From Clostridia bacterium (GTDB lineage Bacteria > Bacillota > Clostridia > Oscillospirales > Acutalibacteraceae): a stretch of DNA of 64,000 bases. The notes beneath the pieces are model-generated. The model worked only from the letters and a program-made list of their open reading frames with translations. It made no database searches and had not been told where the DNA came from. The position numbers and the translations under genes were made by a program. Position 1 is the first letter of the stretch, and every line of letters begins with the position of its first letter. Location of the stretch: assembly GCA_017473165.1 (NCBI GenBank), contig JAFUNA010000020.1, positions 50,537 to 114,536 of the forward strand, given 5' to 3'. Below, piece by piece: positions 8,256 through 17,515 of the stretch.

Positions 8256-11200
8256 TTAGCCTACAATCTGTCCGTTTTCGTTGAATGTGTAAGTCATTTC
8301 AACCGAAAGCCCGTTTGTTTCCCATGCGTAATATGACTGGTTAACAATAAGTGAACCGTCATATTTTACGAAATAGTAATATCCGTCAACATAGTTAAGA
8401 CCTACGGGAGCGGGTCTGCCGTTTACATAATAATACTTGGTTCCGTTTCTTTCGAAGAAGCCGTTATACATCTTTCCGTTTTCATCGAAATCGTAGTTCT
8501 TTTCGGGAAGCAGACCGTTAGACTGCCATACATACTGGGTCTTGTTGACTGAAAGCTCACCGTTTGAGCCGCCTGCAAAATAGTAATCGTTACCGATTTT
8601 GATAAGACCTGCCATTTTAGGCTTACCCTTTTCGTAATAATAAAGGACTCCGTCTTTCTTGATTATGCCGTCATACATTTTGCCGTCGGGTCCGAATTCA
8701 TATTCGGAAGCATTCATAAGACCGTTTGTTTTCCAAACATATCTGTTTTCATTAACCGTAAGCTCACCGTTTGCTCCGTTTGCAAAATAATAACCGCCGT
8801 CTATTTCAATAAGACCTGCCTGCTTGGGTTTGCCGGTTTCATAATAATAGAGAATGCCGTCTTTTTCAACTATGCCGTCAAGCATTCTGCCGTCTGCACC
8901 GAATTCATAGGTATCTTCGGGAAGATCGCACGATGTTTTCCATACATATCGCTCTTCGCCAACACAAACCTCACCGTTTGTACCGTATGCAAAATAATAA
9001 TAGCCGTCAATCTTAATCAAGCCTGCCATTTTGGGCTTTCCGGTTTCATAATAGTAAAGTCCCGTGTCTTTCTTTACAAGACCGTTAAGTATTTTTCCGT
9101 CAGGACCGAATTCATAGGTCGATTCGGGAAGTAAGCCGTTTGTTTTCCATACATGACGTGCCTCGTTCACGCAAACTTCGCCGTTTGTACCGTAAACAAA
9201 GCAAAGACTTCCGTCAAACTCAACCAAGCCCGCCTGTTTGGGATTGCCCTTTTCATAGTAATAAAGCGAACCGTCAATCTCAACAATTCCGTCAAGCATT
9301 TTGCCGTCAGAGCCGAATCTGTAGGTTGCCATGGGAAGGTCGCAGCTTGTCTTCCACGCATACTGGGTCTTATTAACGGTAAGCTCACCGTTTGAGCCGC
9401 CTGCAAAATAATAATCGCCGTCAATGTTGATAAGACCTGCCATGCTGGGCTTTCCGTTTACATAATAGTGAAGAACGCCGTTTTTCTCAACGATTCCGTT
9501 AAGCATTTTTCCGTCAGGTCCGAACTCATAAGTGCCAACGGGAAGGTCGCACGAAGTCTTCCACACATAACGCTCCTCGTTTATGCAAATCTCGCCGTTT
9601 GAACCGTTTGCAAAATAGTAGTCGCCGTCAATCTTTATAAGTCCGTTTGCTTTCGGCTTGCCGTTTTCATAATAGCACATCACACCGTCTATTTCGACAA
9701 GACCGTTGACAGCTTTGAAATCTTCTCCGAAATAATATTCACCTACAGGAAGATCGCAGTAAGTTTTTCCGGCGTATTTTTTACCTGTCTGTGCATCACA
9801 ACGGTAATTAAAGAAATAATAATCGCCGTCAATTTTGTGAAGTCCTTCTTTAAGAGCAGTACCGTTAACAACATAGCTTACGGTGCCGTCTTTATCGGTA
9901 TAGAATCCGTCGGGAATAACCTCATCCTTGCAGATGCCGTCTGTGCCAAAATCATACCAGTTATAATCCTTGCTGTTTGATTCCTGAACACAGCGGATTC
10001 CTTCGTATCTGTAGCCGCCATAGAAATAATATCTGTTTCCGTCTACCGTCAGCCAACCCTTACTGTAGAAAGAAGGTCCGTAATAATATCTGTAGCCGAA
10101 TACACATTTTACCCATACGCCCGAAGTGATTTTTCCTGTTTCTTCGAAATTATAGGAAACTGCACCGACTTTATAATAACCCGGCTTTGCCGCCATTGTG
10201 TCAGAATGGAAATAATACCAATCGCTGCCTATCTGATGCCAGCCCGAAACAAGCTCGCCAAGCTTTGAATAGCGGTAAAGACCGTCGGTTTCATCAAGGA
10301 ATACACCTGTATACTTTGTCTGACCGACGTTGATTCCGTTTTCGCCGAAATCATAATAATAACCGTCGATAGGCTTTACGCCTGTGTATCTTTCGCCGTC
10401 TGCATAGTATGCAAAGCCGCCGTCTTCATTTACCCAGCCTTCTTTTATTGCCTTTGAAAGAGTGTAGCTATCCTCAAACTCCGCATAGACATTGCCGAAC
10501 CAGCCGCCTCTTTCAACGGGTTCAACATTAGCGTTTTCGAAGGGATAAACTCCGTATGCCTGCTGATTTTCGGGTTTACCCGCAAAGGTATAAAGTGCAT
10601 TTGCACGCATATAAACCTTGTAGCTGATTTCACCCGTATTAACTGCATCAATGCGATCCTTTGTCCACTGTGCATCCGCCTTGGGAATGAGTTTGATTCC
10701 CTTAAGAATGCAGAGCGGGTTAGCCATTTCGGGATCAATTGCCTTTGTCTGGTCAATCCAGTTAAGAGTAAACGTAAGAGTATTGTCAGCTTCGTTAAAA
10801 TCAACGCCGTTGAGCTCAAAATAATCGTTAACAAGAGTTATCTGCGAATAATCAACATCAAAATTCTTGTCGATATGAATTGTGGGCTTAACCTCCGTGA
10901 GCACGCTCACTCTTTCGGCAAGCTGCATAAGGAATTTCCATGCAGTCGCATTTTCGAGCTCCGCACCGGGAAGCATGGTTGTTAATTCTTCAAGTCTTTC
11001 CGGAATGGAAATCTGCGTCATGTCAATTGCAAAGGTATACACGGTTTCCATGGGCTCATCGGGGTTTTCGATATCATAAACAATTCCGTCTTCGGTTGTT
11101 GAGTTGGATACCGTTCTTGTCCACGCAAAAGCACGGTCGCCGCCCGTTGCCTTGTCAAAATCAAAGCTGATTTCGCCTTCATTATAAAGCGAAATGCTTA

Positions 11201-14200
11201 TTGATGCGGTTTTATCGGGATTTGCCGCAAGAGCCGCAGTTACAACGGCATTCTTGATTCCCGTGCCCGGTGCAGCGATAAATCCGAAGCCTTCCGTTAC
11301 ACCTGCCTGGGGATTATTGACCGAAAATACAATATCCTCTTCAAGTACAGTAACGGGTTTGTTCTCATAAAGAGCAGCAACGGGAAGCTCCGCTTTCACT
11401 CCGTATACCGCATTTATATTTGCTTTTGTGAAATATACACGGTCCGGAACAACGATATTCATGGTTTTCGCACCAAGAATTTCGTCATCCAGCATAAGGT
11501 AAACCTCAACCGTGCCGTTTCTTAAGCCCGTAAATTTACCGTCCTGTGAAACCGTTCCCCATTTTTCATCGGAAACAGCCCATGTTGTGCCTTCGGGAAG
11601 CTCTGCGGAGTTTCCTGTTGCACTGACGCCCGCAGCCGTGAGCTGAACGGTTGCACCCTTTGTTAAATAATCAGTTTCACTTTCAATTATTGCATGGTCA
11701 AATGCCGTTGAGCTGGGAGCGGTTGAAGCTATGAGCAGCGATGTGCTTACGGAACGAGCAGTACCGTCAGAAGGCTTGCTCACAACAGAAAGACTGTCTT
11801 CACCCTCAAGCTTTGCAACATATGTTGTTGAGCCGCCGCCGTCAAGGTTAATCGCATCAACACAGCCTGCCTCAAACATAATCTGTGCAATTTCTTCCAT
11901 GCTTCCGCCGCAGGAAACAGGCTCCTGTCTGCCGTCGAGAACCATGAAAACAACCTTGCCCGTCTTTGTTATTCCGACAGCCGTACGGCTTGCACGATTT
12001 GTATAGTAGTCGGAGGTCTGGGTGATGTTGATTTTGCCGTCGGTAATCAGAGTTGAGCCGAAGCCGCCGAGAGCTTCCTTGAGCTGACCTCTGTAAATGT
12101 TGTTATATTCATCGTATGTGCCGATTATGGGTGTTCCGTCCTTAAGAATACCGAAGAAAGAGTATTTCTTGGGGCTCTGGGCATGGATTTCCTTGCCGTC
12201 CATAATGAGCAAACCGCCCGGCTCACCGGTTTCCATGTTATAGCCGTCACCGTTTATGCTTGCAATTACGTTGTAGTTTTCAATGTAATGCTCGCTTTCG
12301 GGATTGCCGTATTTGTTCTGTGCCGCATTTGCCTGACCGAGAACTGTCTGCATTCCCCATTCCGAGGGGTCATTGTTTCTGTAGTTTGCGAAAACATGAA
12401 CGTCATCTCTGGTCAGATCGGCAGTTGCGGTATAATATACCATCTGCTTGTTATCAGCAGAGGTTGCCTTCTTTATATGCTGAATTACACCGGGAGCAAG
12501 AGTTGACTGCTCGGATGCAAAAACGGTGAAATAGGGGTTATCCGTTACTTCAACGTAGTCACCTGCAAGCTTACAGATATAGTCCGCAAAGGCATAGCAG
12601 CAAGCTTTTCGGAGAACGGAAATATCCTCGGTGTTGAAATCTTTCGTACCCTCAAGGGTCGAAATCATTTTGTTGCCTGTATAAACGTTATAAACGGCAT
12701 TGCGTACGTCCGCACGAGTGCTTACGCCGCCGAGTCTGTTTCTGATGAAATAGTCTGCACGGGCAACGTCGTTGAGCTCCTCTGTGAAATATCCCTCAAA
12801 GAGCTCGGTAACCGCACCCTGCTCATAAACCGATGTGAGAAGAACATCCATCAGATAAAGCGAGTCCATATCGCCGTACATATCCTGCTGATTGAAGCCG
12901 CCTACCTCTTCGGGGTCATCCTGAAGAAGATAGTTTGTACCGACTTCGGCAATCATTTCGTCAAGAGTTCCCGTTACGCCGCCGTAATCGGAGAATTCGA
13001 TAAGGTCAACGATATCGCCTGCCCAGCCGCCCACATCAGCATGATTCTGACTGGTCTTATTGTAGTAAACGATATCCATTGTTCCGAACATGTGACCGAA
13101 ATCTACGAGGTTACCGTTGGGAATTTCAAACATTTCTATGTTCTTAAGAGCACTTACCGTAATCTGTTCACCGTCGGCAACGGTTGAATTGAACGCATCC
13201 TCGATTGTTGCAACATAATCGGCAAAGCCTGTATCCTCATAGCCCGCCATAATGCCCCATGAGCCTTCGTTGTAGCGGTCAACGCCTGTACGGATATATT
13301 TGATTACAAGCTGAAGAGGATCCTTACCGGGAACTTCGCCCGCATACGCAACGGCAAGTTCTTCAAGAAGTGCAAGATTTTCGATGAAGGTTGCATAGTC
13401 CGAAATCACGGGAACATCAAGCTTCGGAATTTCAACATAGGTTGTGTAACCGCAGCGTGTGCAATCCTCATATGCGTTCCAGCCAACACTTGTGTAGGTC
13501 GGAGCCTTGGCTTCGTGCTGAACAATATCGTGTCCGAGCTCGGGAATAATCTGCTGCTCGATAATAACAGTTCCGCAAACCGAGCAATGACTGCCCTCGG
13601 TAAGACCCTCCTGGTCACAGAACGCAGGCTGTTCTTCATCAACAACTATTGTGTGTTCAAGCACCTCACCGACCGTATAACCGCAGTTCGGATTAAGGCA
13701 TCTTGAAGGCTCGGTGCAGGTTGCATCGCTCATATTATGACCCGTTGCTTCAATTTCGCTGTCAAAATATGTATATCTGCAGCGTGAGCAGGTGTATGAA
13801 ACGCTGCCGTTTTCGGTGCAGTTTGGCTCTGTTCTTTTTTCAACGAATTTATGCTCAAGAACGGGCGCAATCTCCTCGCCGCAAGCGGTGCAAACCTGTG
13901 CATTTTTACACGTTGCCCTTGCACCGGGAGTGTGTCCGAGAGCGGGAACAAGTTCTTCGCCGCAGTCGGTACAAACCTGTGCAGTTGTGCAGGTTGCAGC
14001 ATCGCCCGCAGTATGACCTTTTGCCTCTGCAAGGACAGTTCCGCAGCCTGTGCAGGTTTGTGCACGGTCACAGCTTGCGTTTTCATCGGGAGTGTGTCCC
14101 GTTGCGGGAATTATTTCTTCCGAATAAATCTCACCGCAGCCCGTGCAGGAAACAAGTACATAACCGTCCTCAAAACAGGTTGCGTTTACAACCGTTTCAA

Positions 14201-17200
14201 CATAATTATGACCGAGAGGGGCTTTGATTTCCTCATAGCATACGGTACAAATCTGATTTGTTGTGCAGGTTGCAGCAAATCCGGGGGTGTGGCCCTTTGC
14301 GGGAATAACGGTTTTGCCCTCGCTGTAGTCGCAGCGTGAGCAATGGCTGCCCGAGCTGTAGCCGTCCTTTGTGCAGGTTGAGTCAACGGCATCAACATAA
14401 ACGATATCGTGTCCGAGAGCGGGAGCAAGCTCCGCAAAGCAAACCGTACAGGTCTGTGCCTCGGTACAGGTTGCAGCTATGCCCGGAACGTGTCCGTTTT
14501 CGGATTTGAGCACAACGCCGCATACCGTACAAATCTGGGGCTCCGTGCAGGTTGCATCGGCACCTGGAGTGTGACCCTTTGCAGGAACTTCGTTTTCTTT
14601 ATAGCTGTCACCGCATCTTGTACAAGTATATAATGTATAGCCGATTTCGGTGCAGGTGGGCTCAATTACAGACGCTTTATAGTCGTGACCGAGCGATTCC
14701 GCAAGCTGAACACCGCAAACGGTGCATATCTGTGCATCGGTGCAGTTTGCGGCGGCACCGGGAGTGTGTCCCTTTGCGGGAATTTCATTGTCAACATAGC
14801 TGTCACCACATCTTGTGCAGGTGTATGTTGTATATCCGCCCTGCGTGCAGGTGGGATTGGTTGTGACGGAATTGTAGTTATGTCCCAACGATGCAGCAAG
14901 AACCTTTCCGCAGGTTGTGCATATCTGGTCGCTCGTGCAGGTTGCAGCCGCACCCGGAGCATGACCCTTTGCGGGAGTTGTTTCATTATATGTGTGTCCG
15001 CAGGGGCAGGTAAACACCTTAACACCCGCAGTTTCACAATCGGCAACAGACGTTACCTTCTCGGTATAAACATGGCCCGAAGTGTGGTCAATCCACGCAT
15101 TTTCAAGGTAATAAAGGGTTGATGTCGCAGCTGACGGTGATACATATGCTCCGTCGGCATTTTTAAGCTTTGCAGGTGTTATGGGGATTTCGGTATAGCC
15201 CGAATTCTGAACGAGCTGGTGTGTTATTGTCTGCGAGCCCTTTTTGATAACAGCCTTACCCGAACCCGTGCCGTAAATATTTGCACCGCCTGATGTTGTG
15301 TAAAGATATCCGTTTGAAGCATCCAGCGTTCCTTCAACACGAATTGATGCATCCTTCAGATCCTTGTCTGTTCTGTTATATTTTCTGCCGGGTGCGTACT
15401 GAACGGGAATATATTTCTTGTTTGTGGAGCTGCAGAAGGTTCCCCATTGATCTGCATCATAAACATAAACGTTGGTTCCCGAACCGAGAACACATTTTGC
15501 ATCTGCACTTATGTTTATTTCAGCACCGGGAAGCATTGCAACGTCCTGTGCAAGAGTAATTGAACCGCCGTTGACATTAACGGTGATGTTGCCGTTAATG
15601 GGAAGCTCATAGTTCTTTGAGTTTATTTTTGTTGAAAGCAAACCGCTTCCGATTTCCATTTCGATGGGGCTGATTGACATTTCGCCGTTAAGGTCAACAA
15701 CAAGACGGTCAGTTGCGGGGTCATATCTCTTTGTAACCGAACCGGATGTGTGGTTGAACATTGCACCGCTCTTTGCAATAAAGGTGATACCCGTTCCGAG
15801 CGTCATGCCCGAAATTGTCATGGATGTGTAGCAGCTTTCGGATGAACCTGCTTCAAGAGTGAGAGGAACTTCAATGTTCTGGATATAATACTGCGAAAGA
15901 GGGAAAACACCGTTTTTCATATCGGTTGTCTGGCTTCCGCCTCTGAAATCCATTATCTGGAAATATTCGTATACGGAAGCTCCGCTCTTTGCAAGCACAT
16001 TGCCTTCACCGACGATAAATCCGTAAGCATAAAGCTTTGCACCGTTATTGATGATAATGTTACTGCCCGACTGCATTCTGATGAAGCTGCAGGGTCCGTC
16101 GGGCGAGCCGCCGTTTGCTCTGCTGCCCTTTGCGGCATAATGCTTTGCGGGGAGTGCAAGAGTTCCGTTAACAGTGATGTTTGCACCGCTTGCCATTGTA
16201 AGAGTGCGGTATGCCGTAGGTGTTGTTCTTGTGTCACCCTCAACAACGGCAGGCTCGGTTGTATAAACTGTGCCCGCACTGTCAAAGGGTACAAGCAAGG
16301 TTACTCCCGAAGGAATTGTATAGTTGCCCGCAGGAAGAACACCGTCATTGATAAGAGTTACGGTTTTGTTGGAGGTCGTTGCGGCGTGATTTGCAGCCTT
16401 GTTGAGATCTGCAAAAAGATATGACGAATCTCCCGCAACAAAGTACGCAGCCGCAGTTTTACCCGTAAACACAGCCTTAACTGTCATATCCGACGCAGGA
16501 GTGAGCTTGTAGCTTGTTGAGGTTGAAAGAATAAAGTCGTTGGATGCGTTTATCCAGCCGAGAAAGCTTGAACCGCTTGCAGGAGTTGCAACAAGAGTTG
16601 CACCGTCAACCAGCGTTGCAACGGTTGCTTCACCCGATGCAACTGCCTTGCCGTTAACGGTTACGCTGCCGAGGGCAGAATCGTAATCAACCGTAACATT
16701 TGACTGTGCCGCAGCGGCAACGAGATTTATGTTGCTCAAAGTCAGAGTTGCGGTCTGATAAGCTGCCTTTGAAGTTATTGACATTGAAATATTCGAATCG
16801 GGATAAAGAAGAACCGAATAGCTGCCGCTTGATTTTCCTTCGCTGAAGGATTCATAGTTGGAAGCGTTATAGTTAAAGCTTAATGTTGCAATTTCATCGG
16901 TATTGTTATAGATATCAACCGAGTTAGTTTTGCCCGAAACAAGTCCGCCTCTTACGGTGACGGTTACGTTGTCATCAGACACGCTGCCCGTGCCCTGACT
17001 GTCGGTTACCATAACCCTTCCGCCAAGAACAGAAACGGTTTTTGAAGCGTTGGTCACAAGTGACGTTGCATTTTCGAGTGCTGAATTAAGTTTTCCGAAT
17101 CGTTTTGCAATGTCGGTTTCAAAAAGCTGAAGCTGTTCATCCTTCGACAAATCCTTAACCAAATCGGTAACGGCATCAACATCCTCAACCGCATAGCGAA

Positions 17201-17465
17201 GGGTTTCGGAATCCATTTTGCCCACAATATCGGCAATCTGTGCATCGGACATCTCTTCCGTACCGAGATAGCGAAGCAAAACAGTATCCATTTCGATTAT
17301 TGTTTTCCACAGAGGATTGCTTTCATCAATTCCGAAGAACGACTCAAGCTCTTTTCTTTCTTCAGAGTTCATGCCCATAACAAAGTTCTGGACAGAAAAC
17401 ATGGAAACAACAATCATCGCCGCCAGAATCAAAGACAGCAAACGCTTACCCGTTTTTTTGATCAT
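8256..17465 (-). CDS. Giant secreted protein: Cys-rich repeats, phosphodiester glycosidase (NAGPA) domain, cell-wall-binding repeats
   Basis: Exported protein of 3069 residues inside the polysaccharide locus. Start 17465 is preferred: GGGAGG lies 8 bases upstream and the signal peptide (MIKKTGKRLLSLIL...) follows. In order: signal peptide (1-33); a beta-rich region with InlB-like and beta-helix-like character (about 100-790); a Cys-rich repeat array (about 793-1350); a linker domain of about 300 residues; a NAGPA-type phosphodiester glycosidase domain (about 1670-1920) with SINGDGYNM and the hallmark INLDGGGSTTY; an Ig-like segment and cohesin-like beta domains; and from about 2320 to the end choline-binding-like wall repeats rich in Tyr, Gly and Trp. 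The glycosidase domain could trim or attach phosphodiester-linked sugars on exported glycan. The wall repeats should hold the protein on the cell surface. Confidence 0.9.
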   Translation of the reverse strand: MIKKTGKRLLSLILAAMIVVSMFSVQNFVMGMNSEERKELESFFGIDESNPLWKTIIEMDTVLLRYLGTEEMSDAQIADIVGKMDSETLRYAVEDVDAVTDLVKDLSKDEQLQLFETDIAKRFGKLNSALENATSLVTNASKTVSVLGGRVMVTDSQGTGSVSDDNVTVTVRGGLVSGKTNSVDIYNNTDEIATLSFNYNASNYESFSEGKSSGSYSVLLYPDSNISMSITSKAAYQTATLTLSNINLVAAAAQSNVTVDYDSALGSVTVNGKAVASGEATVATLVDGATLVATPASGSSFLGWINASNDFILSTSTSYKLTPASDMTVKAVFTGKTAAAYFVAGDSSYLFADLNKAANHAATTSNKTVTLINDGVLPAGNYTIPSGVTLLVPFDSAGTVYTTEPAVVEGDTRTTPTAYRTLTMASGANITVNGTLALPAKHYAAKGSRANGGSPDGPCSFIRMQSGSNIIINNGAKLYAYGFIVGEGNVLAKSGASVYEYFQIMDFRGGSQTTDMKNGVFPLSQYYIQNIEVPLTLEAGSSESCYTSMTISGMTLGTGITFIAKSGAMFNHTSGSVTKRYDPATDRLVVDLNGEMSISPIEMEIGSGLLSTKINSKNYELPINGNITVNVNGGSITLAQDVAMLPGAEINISADAKCVLGSGTNVYVYDADQWGTFCSSTNKKYIPVQYAPGRKYNRTDKDLKDASIRVEGTLDASNGYLYTTSGGANIYGTGSGKAVIKKGSQTITHQLVQNSGYTEIPITPAKLKNADGAYVSPSAATSTLYYLENAWIDHTSGHVYTEKVTSVADCETAGVKVFTCPCGHTYNETTPAKGHAPGAAATCTSDQICTTCGKVLAASLGHNYNSVTTNPTCTQGGYTTYTCTRCGDSYVDNEIPAKGHTPGAAANCTDAQICTVCGVQLAESLGHDYKASVIEPTCTEIGYTLYTCTRCGDSYKENEVPAKGHTPGADATCTEPQICTVCGVVLKSENGHVPGIAATCTEAQTCTVCFAELAPALGHDIVYVDAVDSTCTKDGYSSGSHCSRCDYSEGKTVIPAKGHTPGFAATCTTNQICTVCYEEIKAPLGHNYVETVVNATCFEDGYVLVSCTGCGEIYSEEIIPATGHTPDENASCDRAQTCTGCGTVLAEAKGHTAGDAATCTTAQVCTDCGEELVPALGHTPGARATCKNAQVCTACGEEIAPVLEHKFVEKRTEPNCTENGSVSYTCSRCRYTYFDSEIEATGHNMSDATCTEPSRCLNPNCGYTVGEVLEHTIVVDEEQPAFCDQEGLTEGSHCSVCGTVIIEQQIIPELGHDIVQHEAKAPTYTSVGWNAYEDCTRCGYTTYVEIPKLDVPVISDYATFIENLALLEELAVAYAGEVPGKDPLQLVIKYIRTGVDRYNEGSWGIMAGYEDTGFADYVATIEDAFNSTVADGEQITVSALKNIEMFEIPNGNLVDFGHMFGTMDIVYYNKTSQNHADVGGWAGDIVDLIEFSDYGGVTGTLDEMIAEVGTNYLLQDDPEEVGGFNQQDMYGDMDSLYLMDVLLTSVYEQGAVTELFEGYFTEELNDVARADYFIRNRLGGVSTRADVRNAVYNVYTGNKMISTLEGTKDFNTEDISVLRKACCYAFADYICKLAGDYVEVTDNPYFTVFASEQSTLAPGVIQHIKKATSADNKQMVYYTATADLTRDDVHVFANYRNNDPSEWGMQTVLGQANAAQNKYGNPESEHYIENYNVIASINGDGYNMETGEPGGLLIMDGKEIHAQSPKKYSFFGILKDGTPIIGTYDEYNNIYRGQLKEALGGFGSTLITDGKINITQTSDYYTNRASRTAVGITKTGKVVFMVLDGRQEPVSCGGSMEEIAQIMFEAGCVDAINLDGGGSTTYVAKLEGEDSLSVVSKPSDGTARSVSTSLLIASTAPSSTAFDHAIIESETDYLTKGATVQLTAAGVSATGNSAELPEGTTWAVSDEKWGTVSQDGKFTGLRNGTVEVYLMLDDEILGAKTMNIVVPDRVYFTKANINAVYGVKAELPVAALYENKPVTVLEEDIVFSVNNPQAGVTEGFGFIAAPGTGIKNAVVTAALAANPDKTASISISLYNEGEISFDFDKATGGDRAFAWTRTVSNSTTEDGIVYDIENPDEPMETVYTFAIDMTQISIPERLEELTTMLPGAELENATAWKFLMQLAERVSVLTEVKPTIHIDKNFDVDYSQITLVNDYFELNGVDFNEADNTLTFTLNWIDQTKAIDPEMANPLCILKGIKLIPKADAQWTKDRIDAVNTGEISYKVYMRANALYTFAGKPENQQAYGVYPFENANVEPVERGGWFGNVYAEFEDSYTLSKAIKEGWVNEDGGFAYYADGERYTGVKPIDGYYYDFGENGINVGQTKYTGVFLDETDGLYRYSKLGELVSGWHQIGSDWYYFHSDTMAAKPGYYKVGAVSYNFEETGKITSGVWVKCVFGYRYYYGPSFYSKGWLTVDGNRYYFYGGYRYEGIRCVQESNSKDYNWYDFGTDGICKDEVIPDGFYTDKDGTVSYVVNGTALKEGLHKIDGDYYFFNYRCDAQTGKKYAGKTYCDLPVGEYYFGEDFKAVNGLVEIDGVMCYYENGKPKANGLIKIDGDYYFANGSNGEICINEERYVWKTSCDLPVGTYEFGPDGKMLNGIVEKNGVLHYYVNGKPSMAGLINIDGDYYFAGGSNGELTVNKTQYAWKTSCDLPMATYRFGSDGKMLDGIVEIDGSLYYYEKGNPKQAGLVEFDGSLCFVYGTNGEVCVNEARHVWKTNGLLPESTYEFGPDGKILNGLVKKDTGLYYYETGKPKMAGLIKIDGYYYFAYGTNGEVCVGEERYVWKTSCDLPEDTYEFGADGRMLDGIVEKDGILYYYETGKPKQAGLIEIDGGYYFANGANGELTVNENRYVWKTNGLMNASEYEFGPDGKMYDGIIKKDGVLYYYEKGKPKMAGLIKIGNDYYFAGGSNGELSVNKTQYVWQSNGLLPEKNYDFDENGKMYNGFFERNGTKYYYVNGRPAPVGLNYVDGYYYFVKYDGSLIVNQSYYAWETNGLSVEMTYTFNENGQIVG
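8259..9845 (-). repeat. About eight tandem 207-bp repeats coding wall-binding units
   Basis: The last 520 codons of the giant gene are tandem units of about 69 residues. Each unit reads roughly GL(I/V)xIDGxYYF...NG(E)...(V)WKTxxxLP..YEFGPDGKMxxGI(V)...YYY..GKP. Seven full units and a shorter last one are visible. Similarity between units is high at DNA level, so unit number may vary by recombination. Degenerate wall-binding units continue upstream to about 10500. Confidence 0.9.
13415..15085 (-). repeat. Cys-rich tandem repeats within the giant gene
   Basis: About 550 codons of repeating units built on two alternating patterns: GH(T/V)PGxxATCTxxQxCTVCG and GHDYxxxVxxPTCTxxGYxxYTCTRCG. Each unit holds two Cys pairs (CT.CG, TC..CG), giving dozens of Cys in an exported protein. 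Such 'CTxCG' units are common in large clostridial surface proteins, where they may bind metal or form disulfides. The role here is not known. Confidence 0.85.
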
Positions 17466-17515
17466 TTCGTGTTCCTCCCGTATATTCAGCATATCAATAC
17501 TGATTTCAGAATAAT

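Noticed and set aside
8259-9845. CRISPR-like array
   Set aside because: The repeats are about 207 bp, coding and without short constant repeats and unique spacers; they are protein repeats.
13703-14339. Plus-strand frames over the Cys-rich repeats
   Set aside because: The repeats give periodic open frames on the opposite strand with low-complexity Arg/Leu/Cys translations; no start signal.
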